Of a stretch of 64,000 nt of DNA, positions 17,064 through 24,561 are shown piece by piece; within the stretch, counting starts at the first letter, position 1; every line of letters starts with the position of its first letter. Under the pieces are notes generated by a model. The model was not told the DNA's origin. It saw only the letters and a list, made by a program, of their open reading frames with translations, and did not search any database. A program made the translations under genes and the position numbers. The stretch is from NCBI RefSeq assembly GCF_015223195.1, contig NZ_JADFUA010000005.1, positions 186,001-250,000 on the forward strand, in the 5' to 3' direction. The DNA comes from Chitinilyticum piscinae. GTDB lineage: Bacteria; Pseudomonadota; Gammaproteobacteria; Burkholderiales; Chitinibacteraceae.

Positions 17064-17519
17064 CTACTGCAGCACACGTGAGCCATTACTGGCGTCCACA
17101 CCTTCGAGCGCCGCGAACTCCTCTTCGAAATGGATCAGCACCCCGCCAAATAGCGTATTGAAGGTGGATTCGGGGAAATGCGTGCCAGCCGGATAAAAGC
17201 CCACATATTCCAGCCAGAAATTCCCATCCTCATCCAGACTGCGCGCAAAAGGGTGGCTGCGGTTGCGCTCATTGAGGAAATCCAGCACCTCATGCCAGCG
17301 GTCCATGTAATTGGTGCGGCTGACACAGGCAATCTCCAGCCGCAGATCACCCGAATCCCCCGTCGACAGGCACACGAACACCCCCGCCTCACCACTGGGG
17401 AACTGCCAGCCCATCTGCAAAAAGGACTCGCCATGCTCGCCCTTGACGACATGCAGCTGGATATCACGCGACTGCAGGTAATTCTTGAGGGTATCGAGGG
17501 TCAGTACTTCGGTGGACAT
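17064..17519 (-). CDS. YbjN-domain protein
   Basis: A 151-residue cytoplasmic protein with the YbjN/type III chaperone-like fold: LDTLKNYLQSRDIQLHVV at the start, a beta-rich middle (SGDLRLEIACVSRTNYMDRWHEVLDFLNERNRSHPFARSLDEDGNFWLEYVGFYPAG) and a C-terminal helix with FNTLFGGVLIHFEEEF. In Enterobacteria YbjN affects motility and stress tolerance, but the mechanism is unclear. The ATG at 17519 is preferred over an upstream in-frame codon at 17603 because the family usually begins near TLDTLKNYL. Confidence 0.72.
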   Translation of the reverse strand: MSTEVLTLDTLKNYLQSRDIQLHVVKGEHGESFLQMGWQFPSGEAGVFVCLSTGDSGDLRLEIACVSRTNYMDRWHEVLDFLNERNRSHPFARSLDEDGNFWLEYVGFYPAGTHFPESTFNTLFGGVLIHFEEEFAALEGVDASNGSRVLQ

Positions 17520-17716
17520 CGTCGTCTCGCCAATGGATTGTCTGCCTGCATTATAGGCAGCCAACACACATGTGCCAGCTCGACCAACAGGTATACATGC
17601 CAACCTATATCCATCTACAGCATTACATTATTAACTCCCGCCACCATACCCGGCAGGACTGCGGCAAACCCATTGGACAGCTAGAATAGGCACTTTCGTC
17701 CGCATCGCACGTCGAC

Positions 17717-18307
17717 ATGCCCTTCACCCTCGCAAGCCCCGCACACAGCGAACTGCTGATCCGCAAAAGCCGCTTTCTGGGGTGCGTCGAGCCCATGCCC
17801 GACCGTGCCAGCGCCAGCGCCCGCGTCGCAACCCTGCGCCAGCAGCACCCTGATGCCGCCCACGTCTGCTGGGCATTGCTTGCCGGCGGACAATCCGCGG
17901 CCGTCGATGACGGCGAACCCTCCGGTACTGCAGGCCGCCCGATGCTGGATGTATTGCGCCATCAGGCTATGGAACAGGTATTGGCAACAGTGGTGCGCTA
18001 CTACGGGGGTATCCGGCTAGGCGCTGGCGGTCTGGTACGCGCATATACCGACAGTGTGGCGCAAGCACTGGCCAGCGCAGAGAAAATCCGCCTGCAGCCC
18101 ATGACCCTCCTGCATTTCCAGGCCCCCTACGCACTCGAGGGCAGCATCCGCCGCCAGCTGGCCGCCAGCGGAGCAACCTTGCTGCAGGTCGAACACGGCA
18201 GCCTGGTCAGCTTCCAGGCCAGCATCCCTGCCAGCGACAGCGAGGCGCTGCGTGCGCAACTCGACGAACTCGGGCACGGCCAACTGGGCTGGCTAGGGCC
18301 ACGCTAA
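17717..18307 (+). CDS. YigZ/IMPACT-family protein
   Basis: A 196-residue protein of the IMPACT/YigZ family. The N-terminal domain carries the signature SRFLGCVEP...HVCWAL and DDGEPSGTAGRPMLDVL, then VVRYYGGIRLGAGGLVRAYTDS. The C-terminal ferredoxin-like domain follows. These proteins are linked to translation control and stalled ribosomes; a precise reaction is not established. It is a single gene closed by a strong hairpin terminator at 18336-18363, with tRNA genes converging from the other side. Confidence 0.88.
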   Translation: MPFTLASPAHSELLIRKSRFLGCVEPMPDRASASARVATLRQQHPDAAHVCWALLAGGQSAAVDDGEPSGTAGRPMLDVLRHQAMEQVLATVVRYYGGIRLGAGGLVRAYTDSVAQALASAEKIRLQPMTLLHFQAPYALEGSIRRQLAASGATLLQVEHGSLVSFQASIPASDSEALRAQLDELGHGQLGWLGPR

Positions 18308-18335
18308 GCGAGTGCAATATTTTGTGAAGGAATGC

Positions 18336-18363
18336 AAAAAGCCCGCTTTACAGCAGGCTTTTT
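18336..18363. terminator. Bidirectional intrinsic terminator between yigZ and tRNA-Glu
   Basis: AAAAAGCC at 18336-18343 pairs with GGCTTTTT at 18356-18363 around a 12-base loop. The A and T runs give a U-tract on both strands, so it can end yigZ and, on the minus strand, the tRNA operon. Confidence 0.85.
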
Positions 18364-18383
18364 GGGTGGCATCACGCCGTAAC

Positions 18384-18459
18384 TGGCGTCCCCACGGGGA
18401 TTCGAACCCCGGTTATCGCCGTGAAAGGGCGGTGTCCTAGGCCTCTAGACGATGGGGAC
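18384..18459 (-). tRNA. tRNA-Glu (UUC)
   Basis: The minus strand gives a 76-base cloverleaf. The acceptor stem is GTCCCCA with TGGGGAC, the anticodon loop CTTTCAC has anticodon TTC, the T-loop is GGTTCGAATCC and the CCA end is encoded. It is the last gene of a tRNA-Ser, tRNA-Arg, tRNA-Glu transcript. Confidence 0.95.
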
Positions 18460-18497
18460 TGAGGCAACTGCGATGCGTTGCAGTGACAGGAGAGACA

Positions 18498-18574
18498 TGG
18501 CGCGCCCGGAGCGATTCGAACGCCCGACCCTTTGGTTCGTAGCCAAATACTCTATCCAACTGAGCTACGGGCGC
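18498..18574 (-). tRNA. tRNA-Arg (ACG)
   Basis: A 77-base cloverleaf on the minus strand. The acceptor stem GCGCCCG pairs with CGGGCGC, the anticodon loop CTACGAA carries anticodon ACG (read as ICG) and the CCA is encoded. It is nearly identical to the second tRNA-Arg at 26379-26455, differing by a compensated pair at acceptor position 3:70. Confidence 0.95.
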
Positions 18575-18592
18575 GCTGTCCTCGAAAGGTCC

Positions 18593-18686
18593 TGGCGGAG
18601 ACGGAGGGATTCGAACCCTCGATAGAGGTTTTGGCCCCTATGCTCCCTTAGCAGGGGAGTGATTTCAGCCACTCATCCACGTCTCC
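18593..18686 (-). tRNA. tRNA-Ser (GCU)
   Basis: A 94-base class II tRNA on the minus strand with a long variable arm (AGCATAGGGGCCAAAACCTCTATC region). The anticodon stem-loop CTCCC-CTGCTAA-GGGAG has anticodon GCT, the acceptor stem is GGAGACG with CGTCTCC and CCA is encoded. It is the first tRNA of the three-gene cluster. Confidence 0.95.
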
Positions 18687-18865
18687 GTTCAGGGAAGGCG
18701 AATAATATAGACTCACTTTCCGAGCGTCAACCGCCACTGCAACTTTTCTGCATAAATGCTTGTTCTGTCAGGAACACACCACACTCACCGGAACAGAATC
18801 AGATTGGTGCAGGTGCATTAGCCGATTTAGAATTGCAGCATCACTACCCGCCCGACCGGCCCACC

Positions 18866-20071
18866 ATGCCCGAAACGGATCTCTCAGCACTGCGTATTGA
18901 ACGCGCGGGTGCCGCTGCCAGCAGCAAAGCCCGCCCGCGCTGGCTGCGCCCCCTGCTGGGCCTTGCCCTGCTGGCGCTGGCTAGCGCGGCGTATCTTGCG
19001 CATCGCCACACCAGCGCCGTGCGCGTGCAGACCGCCACAGTCACGCTGGCCTGGCCGGCACAAGGCCTGACCCTGCTCAATGCCACCGGATACGTGGTTG
19101 CCGACACCAAGGCCGCGGTCGCGTCCAAAGCCACCGGCCGGCTGGAATGGCTGGGCGTGCGCGAAGGCAGTAGCGTCAAGGCTGGCGAGGTAATCGCCCG
19201 GCTGGAAAACAGCGACATGCAGGCACAGCTCAGCCAGGCTCGTGCAAATGTGCTGGCAGCCAGAGCCCGGTTCGAACAGGCACGGGCCGAGCGCATCGAT
19301 GCCGAGTTCCAGCTCAAGCGCCAGCAGGATCTGGCCAGCCGCAATTTTGTCGCACAGGCCGCCGTCGACGCCGCGCGCAACCGCGCGCAGCAGGCAGCTG
19401 CCGGTGAAAAGGCACAAGCGGCGCTGATCCAGATGAATGAAGCCGTGGTGCGCAATGCCGAGGTGGCGCTGGACAATACCATCATCCGCGCCCCTTTCAG
19501 CGGAGTCGTGCTGACCAAGGAAGCCGACGTCGGCGATGTGGTCGCCCCCTTCAATGCCAGCAGCAATTCCAAGGGGGCCGTCGTCACCATGGCCGATCTG
19601 GCCACGCTGGAAGTCGAAGCCGATGTATCCGAGACCAGCCTCGCCAAGGCGCGGGTCGGCCAGCCGGTGGAAATCCGGCTCGATGCCCTGCCCGACCTGC
19701 GGCTTGCCGGCACGGTGGCTCGGCTGGTTCCGACGGTGGATCGCAGCAAGGCCACCGTAAAATTCAAGATCCGCTTTGACGATGGCGATCCACGCATCCT
19801 GCCGGACATGAGTGCCAAAATTGCTTTCCTGGAACGCGCCCTGCGTAGCGATGAGCGCCAGCCGCGGCTGGCCATTGCTGCCAGCGCGGTGCGCGATGGC
19901 AAGGTGTTTGTCATCCAGGATGGGCACGCCAGTGGGCGCACCGTGGCAAGCGGACAGAAACTGGGCGACCTGCTGGAAATCCGCAGCGGACTGAAAGCCG
20001 GGGATGTGGTCATTGCCAACCCGCCCGCCGGACTCACTGACGGCAGCCGCGTCGAGGCCAGTGCACCGTGA
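18866..20071 (+). CDS. HlyD/DevB-type periplasmic adaptor of an ABC exporter
   Basis: A membrane-fusion protein of 401 residues. A single N-terminal membrane helix (about residues 26-46, LRPLLGLALLALASAAYLA) anchors it. Then come a biotinyl-lipoyl-like half motif (ASKATGRLEWLGVREGSSVKAGEVIARLE), a coiled-coil hairpin at about 110-190 (QARANVLAARARFEQARAERIDAEFQLKRQQDLASRNFV), the second lipoyl half (IRAPFSGVVLTKEADVGDVV) and a beta-barrel domain. It leads an operon with an ATPase and two permeases. The ATG at 18866 is chosen because upstream codons run into tRNA-Ser. Its stop overlaps the GTG of the ATPase. Confidence 0.88.
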   Translation: MPETDLSALRIERAGAAASSKARPRWLRPLLGLALLALASAAYLAHRHTSAVRVQTATVTLAWPAQGLTLLNATGYVVADTKAAVASKATGRLEWLGVREGSSVKAGEVIARLENSDMQAQLSQARANVLAARARFEQARAERIDAEFQLKRQQDLASRNFVAQAAVDAARNRAQQAAAGEKAQAALIQMNEAVVRNAEVALDNTIIRAPFSGVVLTKEADVGDVVAPFNASSNSKGAVVTMADLATLEVEADVSETSLAKARVGQPVEIRLDALPDLRLAGTVARLVPTVDRSKATVKFKIRFDDGDPRILPDMSAKIAFLERALRSDERQPRLAIAASAVRDGKVFVIQDGHASGRTVASGQKLGDLLEIRSGLKAGDVVIANPPAGLTDGSRVEASAP

Positions 20072-20760
20072 CTCCCCCTTGTGTCAGCCTGCAGCACGTC
20101 AGCAAGCACTACGAGCGCGGCGGCCAGCGCCTGCCGGTGCTCAGCGACATTCACTTCGACATCCAGCCGGGTGATTATCTGGCCCTGATGGGACCATCCG
20201 GTTCAGGTAAATCCACCCTGCTCAACCTGATTGCCGGCATCGACCAGCCCAGCAGCGGCGCCATCGTGGTCGGCGGCACCGACATTGCCACCCTGGGCGA
20301 GCGTGCCCTGGCCGACTGGCGCGCCGCCAACATCGGTTTCATTTTCCAGTTCTACAATTTGATGCCCGTGCTCAATGCCCTGGAAAATGTCGAATTGCCA
20401 CTGCTGCTCACCGGCCTCAATCGCCGGCAGCGACGTGAGCGGGCCTTGTTTGCCCTGGAACTGGTCGGCCTGTCCGACCGCCTGCAGCATTACCCATCCG
20501 AACTGTCGGGCGGGCAGCAGCAGCGCGTAGCGATTGCCCGTGCGATTGTCAGCGACCCGACCCTGCTGGTTGCCGATGAGCCGACGGGCGATCTGGACCG
20601 CAAATCCGGCGAGGAAATCCTCACCCTGCTGGAGCGCCTGAACCGCGATGCCGGCAAAACCATCATCATGGTCACGCACGACCAGAAAGCCGCCGACGCC
20701 GCACGCTCGGTACGGCATCTTGAAAAAGGCGAACTCTCCGCACTGGAGGTTCGCGCATGA
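20068..20760 (+). CDS. MacB/LolD-type ABC transporter ATPase
   Basis: A 230-residue nucleotide-binding subunit. Walker A GPSGSGKS is at 42-49, the Q-loop is in [21 protein letters not shown], the signature is LSGGQQQR, Walker B is [12 protein letters not shown] and the H-loop is MVTHD. The [13 protein letters not shown] region is typical of the family driving MacB/FtsX-type permeases in adaptor-linked efflux. The start is a GTG overlapping the adaptor stop (GTGA). It energises the two permeases encoded 1.4 kb downstream. Confidence 0.92.
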   Translation: MTPPCVSLQHVSKHYERGGQRLPVLSDIHFDIQPGDYLALMGPSGSGKSTLLNLIAGIDQPSSGAIVVGGTDIATLGERALADWRAANIGFIFQFYNLMPVLNALENVELPLLLTGLNRRQRRERALFALELVGLSDRLQHYPSELSGGQQQRVAIARAIVSDPTLLVADEPTGDLDRKSGEEILTLLERLNRDAGKTIIMVTHDQKAADAARSVRHLEKGELSALEVRA

Positions 20761-20779
20761 ACCTGAACCGGAATAGCCC

Positions 20780-21259
20780 ATGAGCCTTGCCTCCGTTCGC
20801 GCCGAGTTTGCCGCGCGCCAGATCGACCTGCCCATCATCGAGCTTGAAACCAGCACCGCCACCGTCGCGCTGGCCGCCGCCGCACACGGTGTCGAGCCCG
20901 GCCGTATCGCCAAAACGCTGGCATTCCGGCTGGCAGACCGTGTCATCCTGCTGGTCGCCAGCGGTGATGCCCGCATCGACAACCGCAAATTCAAGGAGGC
21001 CTTTGGCAAGGGGCGCATGCTGCCCGCCGAGGAAGTCGAGGCACTCACCGGGCATCCGGTCGGAGGCGTCTGCCCCTTCGGGCTCGCTACTGCACTACCG
21101 GTGTATCTGGACAGCTCGCTCAGACATTTTGACGAAGTCTTGCCCGCTGCCGGCGCCGTGCACAGTGCCGTGCGCCTGAGCCCGTTGCATCTGGCCGAGA
21201 TCACCGCTGGTAGCTGGGTCGACGTCTGCCAGAGCATCGACGCCGCGCTGCCGGCCTGA
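20780..21259 (+). CDS. YbaK/ProX-type aminoacyl-tRNA deacylase family protein
   Basis: A 159-residue protein of the YbaK/EbsC/INS-like fold: [53 protein letters not shown], then VGGVCPFGL and a C-terminal [10 protein letters not shown]. The Lys in IAKTL is the conserved catalytic residue of tRNA-editing deacylases such as YbaK and ProX. Its place inside an exporter operon is unusual. It lies 19 bases after the ATPase and may simply ride along, or act on an aminoacylated molecule linked to the exported cargo; the latter is speculation. Confidence 0.85.
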   Translation: MSLASVRAEFAARQIDLPIIELETSTATVALAAAAHGVEPGRIAKTLAFRLADRVILLVASGDARIDNRKFKEAFGKGRMLPAEEVEALTGHPVGGVCPFGLATALPVYLDSSLRHFDEVLPAAGAVHSAVRLSPLHLAEITAGSWVDVCQSIDAALPA

Positions 21260-21321
21260 TTGATACCCAGCACCATATAGCCCTGTAAAACTTATAAATA
21301 AAAGCTTTTAGAGCAATACCC

Positions 21322-22194
21322 ATGCGCATCGCCTACCTGATTCTGGCTCACGCCCATCCGCAGCAGCTCGGCCGGCTCGTCGCCCGCCTGGCGGCCCCCG
21401 GTGTGCGCTGCTATCTGCACATCGACGCCAATACCGATGATGCAACCTTCGCCAGGATGTGTAGCGCCGCCGAGGCCGCAGGTGATGTCCGCTTCATCGC
21501 CCGCCGCCCCTGCCGCTGGGGTGGCTTTTCGCTGGTGGCCGCCACGCTGGATCTGCTGCGCGCCGCCCGGGCCGACGGCTGCGACTGGGCGGTCTTGCTC
21601 TCCGGGCAGGATTACCCGCTGAAGAGCCACGCCCAGATCTGTGAACGGCTGGCAAGCGAGGATGTCGCGGGCTGGATCGACCTGCGCAGCGCCCGGCAAT
21701 TTGACGTCGGCTACCGCTGGCAGCGCTATCACCCTGAAGCCCTGAACCAGACCCGCCGTGGCAAACTGCTGCAGCGCAGCCAGCGTCTGCTGCAAGGGCT
21801 GGGCTGGCAGCGCCGGCTGCCCGCACCGCTTGAGGAAATCCGCGCTGGCAGCCAGTGGTGGCTGCTGCGTGCCGATGCAATTGCCGCCGTACTGACACTG
21901 TGCGCACAGTACCCCCAGCTGGAACAGTTCTTCGCCAGCACCCTGGTTCCCGACGAGATGTTCTTCCAGACCCTGCTCTGGCATAGCCCGTTGCGCGAGC
22001 AACTGCGCAGCGACCCCTTGCGGCATATCGAATGGGCTGACGGCGCGTGGTCGCCGCGCACACTGGAACCCGCCGACCTGCCCACGCTGTACAACAGCCC
22101 GGCGCTATTTGCGCGCAAGTTTGCGCCTGACAGCGACTGCACCCGGCAGCTTGACACCCTGCTCGGCATACCTGATCCAGGTATATCGTGCTAA
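21322..22194 (+). CDS. GT14-family beta-1,6-N-acetylglucosaminyltransferase-like protein
   Basis: A 290-residue cytoplasmic glycosyltransferase matching the core-2/I-branching (GT14) family: MRIAYLILAHAHPQQLGRLVARL, HIDANTD, a central VLLSGQDYPLKS, GSQWWLLRADA and VPDEMFFQTLLWHSP, which is the conserved acidic motif. The sugar donor in animal relatives is UDP-GlcNAc; the bacterial acceptors are mostly unknown. It overlaps the GTG of the first permease gene by seven bases, so production is tied to the exporter. The ATG is embedded in an ATACCCATGC motif. Confidence 0.82.
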   Translation: MRIAYLILAHAHPQQLGRLVARLAAPGVRCYLHIDANTDDATFARMCSAAEAAGDVRFIARRPCRWGGFSLVAATLDLLRAARADGCDWAVLLSGQDYPLKSHAQICERLASEDVAGWIDLRSARQFDVGYRWQRYHPEALNQTRRGKLLQRSQRLLQGLGWQRRLPAPLEEIRAGSQWWLLRADAIAAVLTLCAQYPQLEQFFASTLVPDEMFFQTLLWHSPLREQLRSDPLRHIEWADGAWSPRTLEPADLPTLYNSPALFARKFAPDSDCTRQLDTLLGIPDPGISC

Positions 22195-23351
22195 CCCTTT
22201 TCTTTCGGTTTGCACTGCGCAATACCCTCAGGCACCGTTTGCGCTCGCTACTAACGCTGGCCGGACTCATCGTTGCCATACTGGCCTTCGGCCTGCTGCA
22301 GACCATCATTTCGGCATGGTATGCCGGGGTCAATGCTGCCTCGCCAAACCGCCTCATCAGCCGCAACGCCATTTCGCTGACCTTTCCGCTCCCCCTGGCC
22401 TACGCCGAACGCATCCGCGCCCAGGAAGGCATCGAGCGCTTGAGCTGGGCCAACTGGTTCGGCGGCGTCTATATCGACGAAAGCAATTTCTTTCCCTCCT
22501 TTGCTGTCGATGCCCCCAGTTATTTCGCACTCTATCCCGAGTTCGTACTGCCCGCCGAACAGCAGGCAGCATTCATCCGCGACCGGCGCGGCGCGGTGGT
22601 AGGCGCCAAACTGGCAAAACGTTTCGGCTGGGAAGTGGGCGATGTCGTGCCGCTGCGTGGCACCATCTACCCCGGCAACTGGGATTTCGTGGTGCGCGGC
22701 ATTTATCACGGTCGCGATGCCAGCACGGACGAAAACCAGTTTTTCTTCCAGTGGGATTACCTGAATGAGCGCCTACGCAATACCCTGCCGGGAATGAGCA
22801 ATCAGGTCGGCATCTACCTGCTGCAGTTGGCGCCGGGACAAAATGCGGCAGGCGTTTCCGTGCGTGTTGATGCCGAATTCCGCAACTCGCTAGCCGAAAC
22901 CCTGACCGAAACCGAAAAAGCCTTCCAGATGAGCTTTGTCGCGATGACCGGCGCCATTGTGAGCGCCATCGAAATCGTCTCCTACGTCGTCATCCTGATC
23001 ATCATGGCGGTGATGGCCAACACCATGGCAATGGCCGCCCGCGAGCGCAGCCGCGAATACGCCACACTCAAGGCACTGGGCTTTCCTCCGCACGGCATCG
23101 GCATGCTGGTGCTGGCCGAATCCCTGCTGCTGGCTCTGGCCGGCGGCGCCATTGCGGTTGCGCTCACCCCGCCACTGGCCAGCGCCATCAGCCACCAGCT
23201 CGAGCAGTTTTTCCCGGTTTTTGCCGTGCAGACTGTCACCATGCAGCACCAGGCTCTGGCGGCACTGGGCATTGGCTGCGTGGCGGCAATACTGCCCGCG
23301 CTGCGAGCGATGCGCATCCGCATCACCGATGGCCTGCGAGCCATCGCCTAG
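22188..23351 (+). CDS. FtsX/MacB-type ABC transporter permease 1
   Basis: A 387-residue membrane protein. The N-terminal helix (RSLLTLAGLIVAILAFGLLQTIIS) is followed by a large periplasmic MacB-like domain of about 220 residues and then three helices (IVSYVVILIIMAVMANTMAMA, IGMLVLAESLLLALAGGAIAVAL and the last near LGIGCVAAILPALRAMRI). ARERSREYATLKALGFPPHGIG is the cytoplasmic coupling loop of FtsX-type permeases. The start is a GTG overlapping the GT14 stop. It pairs with the next permease. Confidence 0.9.
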   Translation: MLTLFFRFALRNTLRHRLRSLLTLAGLIVAILAFGLLQTIISAWYAGVNAASPNRLISRNAISLTFPLPLAYAERIRAQEGIERLSWANWFGGVYIDESNFFPSFAVDAPSYFALYPEFVLPAEQQAAFIRDRRGAVVGAKLAKRFGWEVGDVVPLRGTIYPGNWDFVVRGIYHGRDASTDENQFFFQWDYLNERLRNTLPGMSNQVGIYLLQLAPGQNAAGVSVRVDAEFRNSLAETLTETEKAFQMSFVAMTGAIVSAIEIVSYVVILIIMAVMANTMAMAARERSREYATLKALGFPPHGIGMLVLAESLLLALAGGAIAVALTPPLASAISHQLEQFFPVFAVQTVTMQHQALAALGIGCVAAILPALRAMRIRITDGLRAIA

Positions 23352-23359
23352 GGGGCAAC

Positions 23360-24535
23360 ATGCTGCGCGGCGTACCCCTGAGCTATATCGGACGCAATCT
23401 GCTGACGCGTCGCCTGACAACCGCCTTGACAGCCGGGGGCATGGCGCTTGTGGTGTTCGTGTTTGCTACCGTGCTAATGCTGGAAGCCGGACTGCGCCAG
23501 ACGCTGGTCGATACCGGCAGCGCCAGCAATGTCATCGCCATTCGTGCCGGCTCTCAGACCGAAATCCAGAGCGGCCTGCCACTGGCCGAGCTGGATACAC
23601 TGGCAACCTTGCCGCACATTGCCCGTGACAGTCAGGGCCGGCCGCTCTTGGTGCGCGAAACACTGGTTCTCAATAGCCTTGTCAAGAAAAGCAGCGGCCA
23701 GCCCAGCAATGTCACGCTGCGTGGCACCAGCCATACCGGGCTCGCACTGCGGCCGCAGGTACGGATCAGCAGCGGACGGGCATTCCTCCCCGGCAGCAAC
23801 GAAATCATGGTCGGGCGCAGCATTGCCGAACAGTTTGCCGGCGTTGCCGTGGGCAGCAGCCTGCGTTTTGCACGGCGCGACTGGCTGGTGGTCGGCATTT
23901 TCGACGCAGGCAAAACCGGTTTCAATTCGGAAATATGGGGCGACAGCGAGCAGATGCAGCAGGCCTTTCGCCGCAGCGGCGCTTACTCGTCGGCGATTTT
24001 CCGCCTCGAGCAGGCCAGCGACTTTCCCAAGGTGGCCAGCGCCGCCGCTGCAGAACGACGCCTGACTGTCGATGTGCAGCCCGAAAATGCATTCTACGCC
24101 GGGCAATCCAAAGTCATGGCCACCTTCATCGGCATTCTCGGGCTGACGCTGACGCTGATTTTCTCGATCGGAGCCATTATCGGCGCCATGATCACGATGT
24201 ATTCGTCAGTGGCCAGCCGGGTCAACGAAATCGGTGCATTGCGGGCGATGGGATTTCGCCGCAGCCGGATTCTGACCGCCTTCCTGCTGGAATCCCTGCT
24301 GCTCAGCCTGCTCGGAGGCATGACAGGGCTGCTGCTGGCAAGCGGCATGCAGTTCTTCACGATTTCGACGATGAACTGGCAAACCTTTTCCGAACTGGCG
24401 TTCAGCTTCGCGCTCACGCCAGCGATCATGCTGCAAAGCCTGCTGTTTGCGCTGACGATGGGCTTTCTGGGCGGCTTTCTTCCTGCGCTGCGGGCGTCTA
24501 GGATGAAGATTGTGGATGCCCTGCGCACGGCCTGA
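23360..24535 (+). CDS. FtsX/MacB-type ABC transporter permease 2
   Basis: A 391-residue permease with the same layout as its neighbour: N-terminal helix (ALTAGGMALVVFVFATVLML), a periplasmic domain of about 240 residues, and a three-helix FtsX domain with SVASRVNEIGALRAMGFRRSRILTAFLLESLLLSLLGG. It starts nine bases after permease 1. The two probably make the heterodimeric pore with the ATPase at 20068 and the adaptor at 18866. The cargo is unknown; the glycosyltransferase and GlmS-like genes in the same run hint at an amino-sugar glycoconjugate. Confidence 0.9.
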   Translation: MLRGVPLSYIGRNLLTRRLTTALTAGGMALVVFVFATVLMLEAGLRQTLVDTGSASNVIAIRAGSQTEIQSGLPLAELDTLATLPHIARDSQGRPLLVRETLVLNSLVKKSSGQPSNVTLRGTSHTGLALRPQVRISSGRAFLPGSNEIMVGRSIAEQFAGVAVGSSLRFARRDWLVVGIFDAGKTGFNSEIWGDSEQMQQAFRRSGAYSSAIFRLEQASDFPKVASAAAAERRLTVDVQPENAFYAGQSKVMATFIGILGLTLTLIFSIGAIIGAMITMYSSVASRVNEIGALRAMGFRRSRILTAFLLESLLLSLLGGMTGLLLASGMQFFTISTMNWQTFSELAFSFALTPAIMLQSLLFALTMGFLGGFLPALRASRMKIVDALRTA

Positions 24536-24561
24536 TTGCGCCCCGGTGGCATCCGGAACCC

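Noticed and set aside
18659-18865. An N-terminal extension of the adaptor gene
   Set aside because: It would start inside tRNA-Ser and carries no signal or domain.
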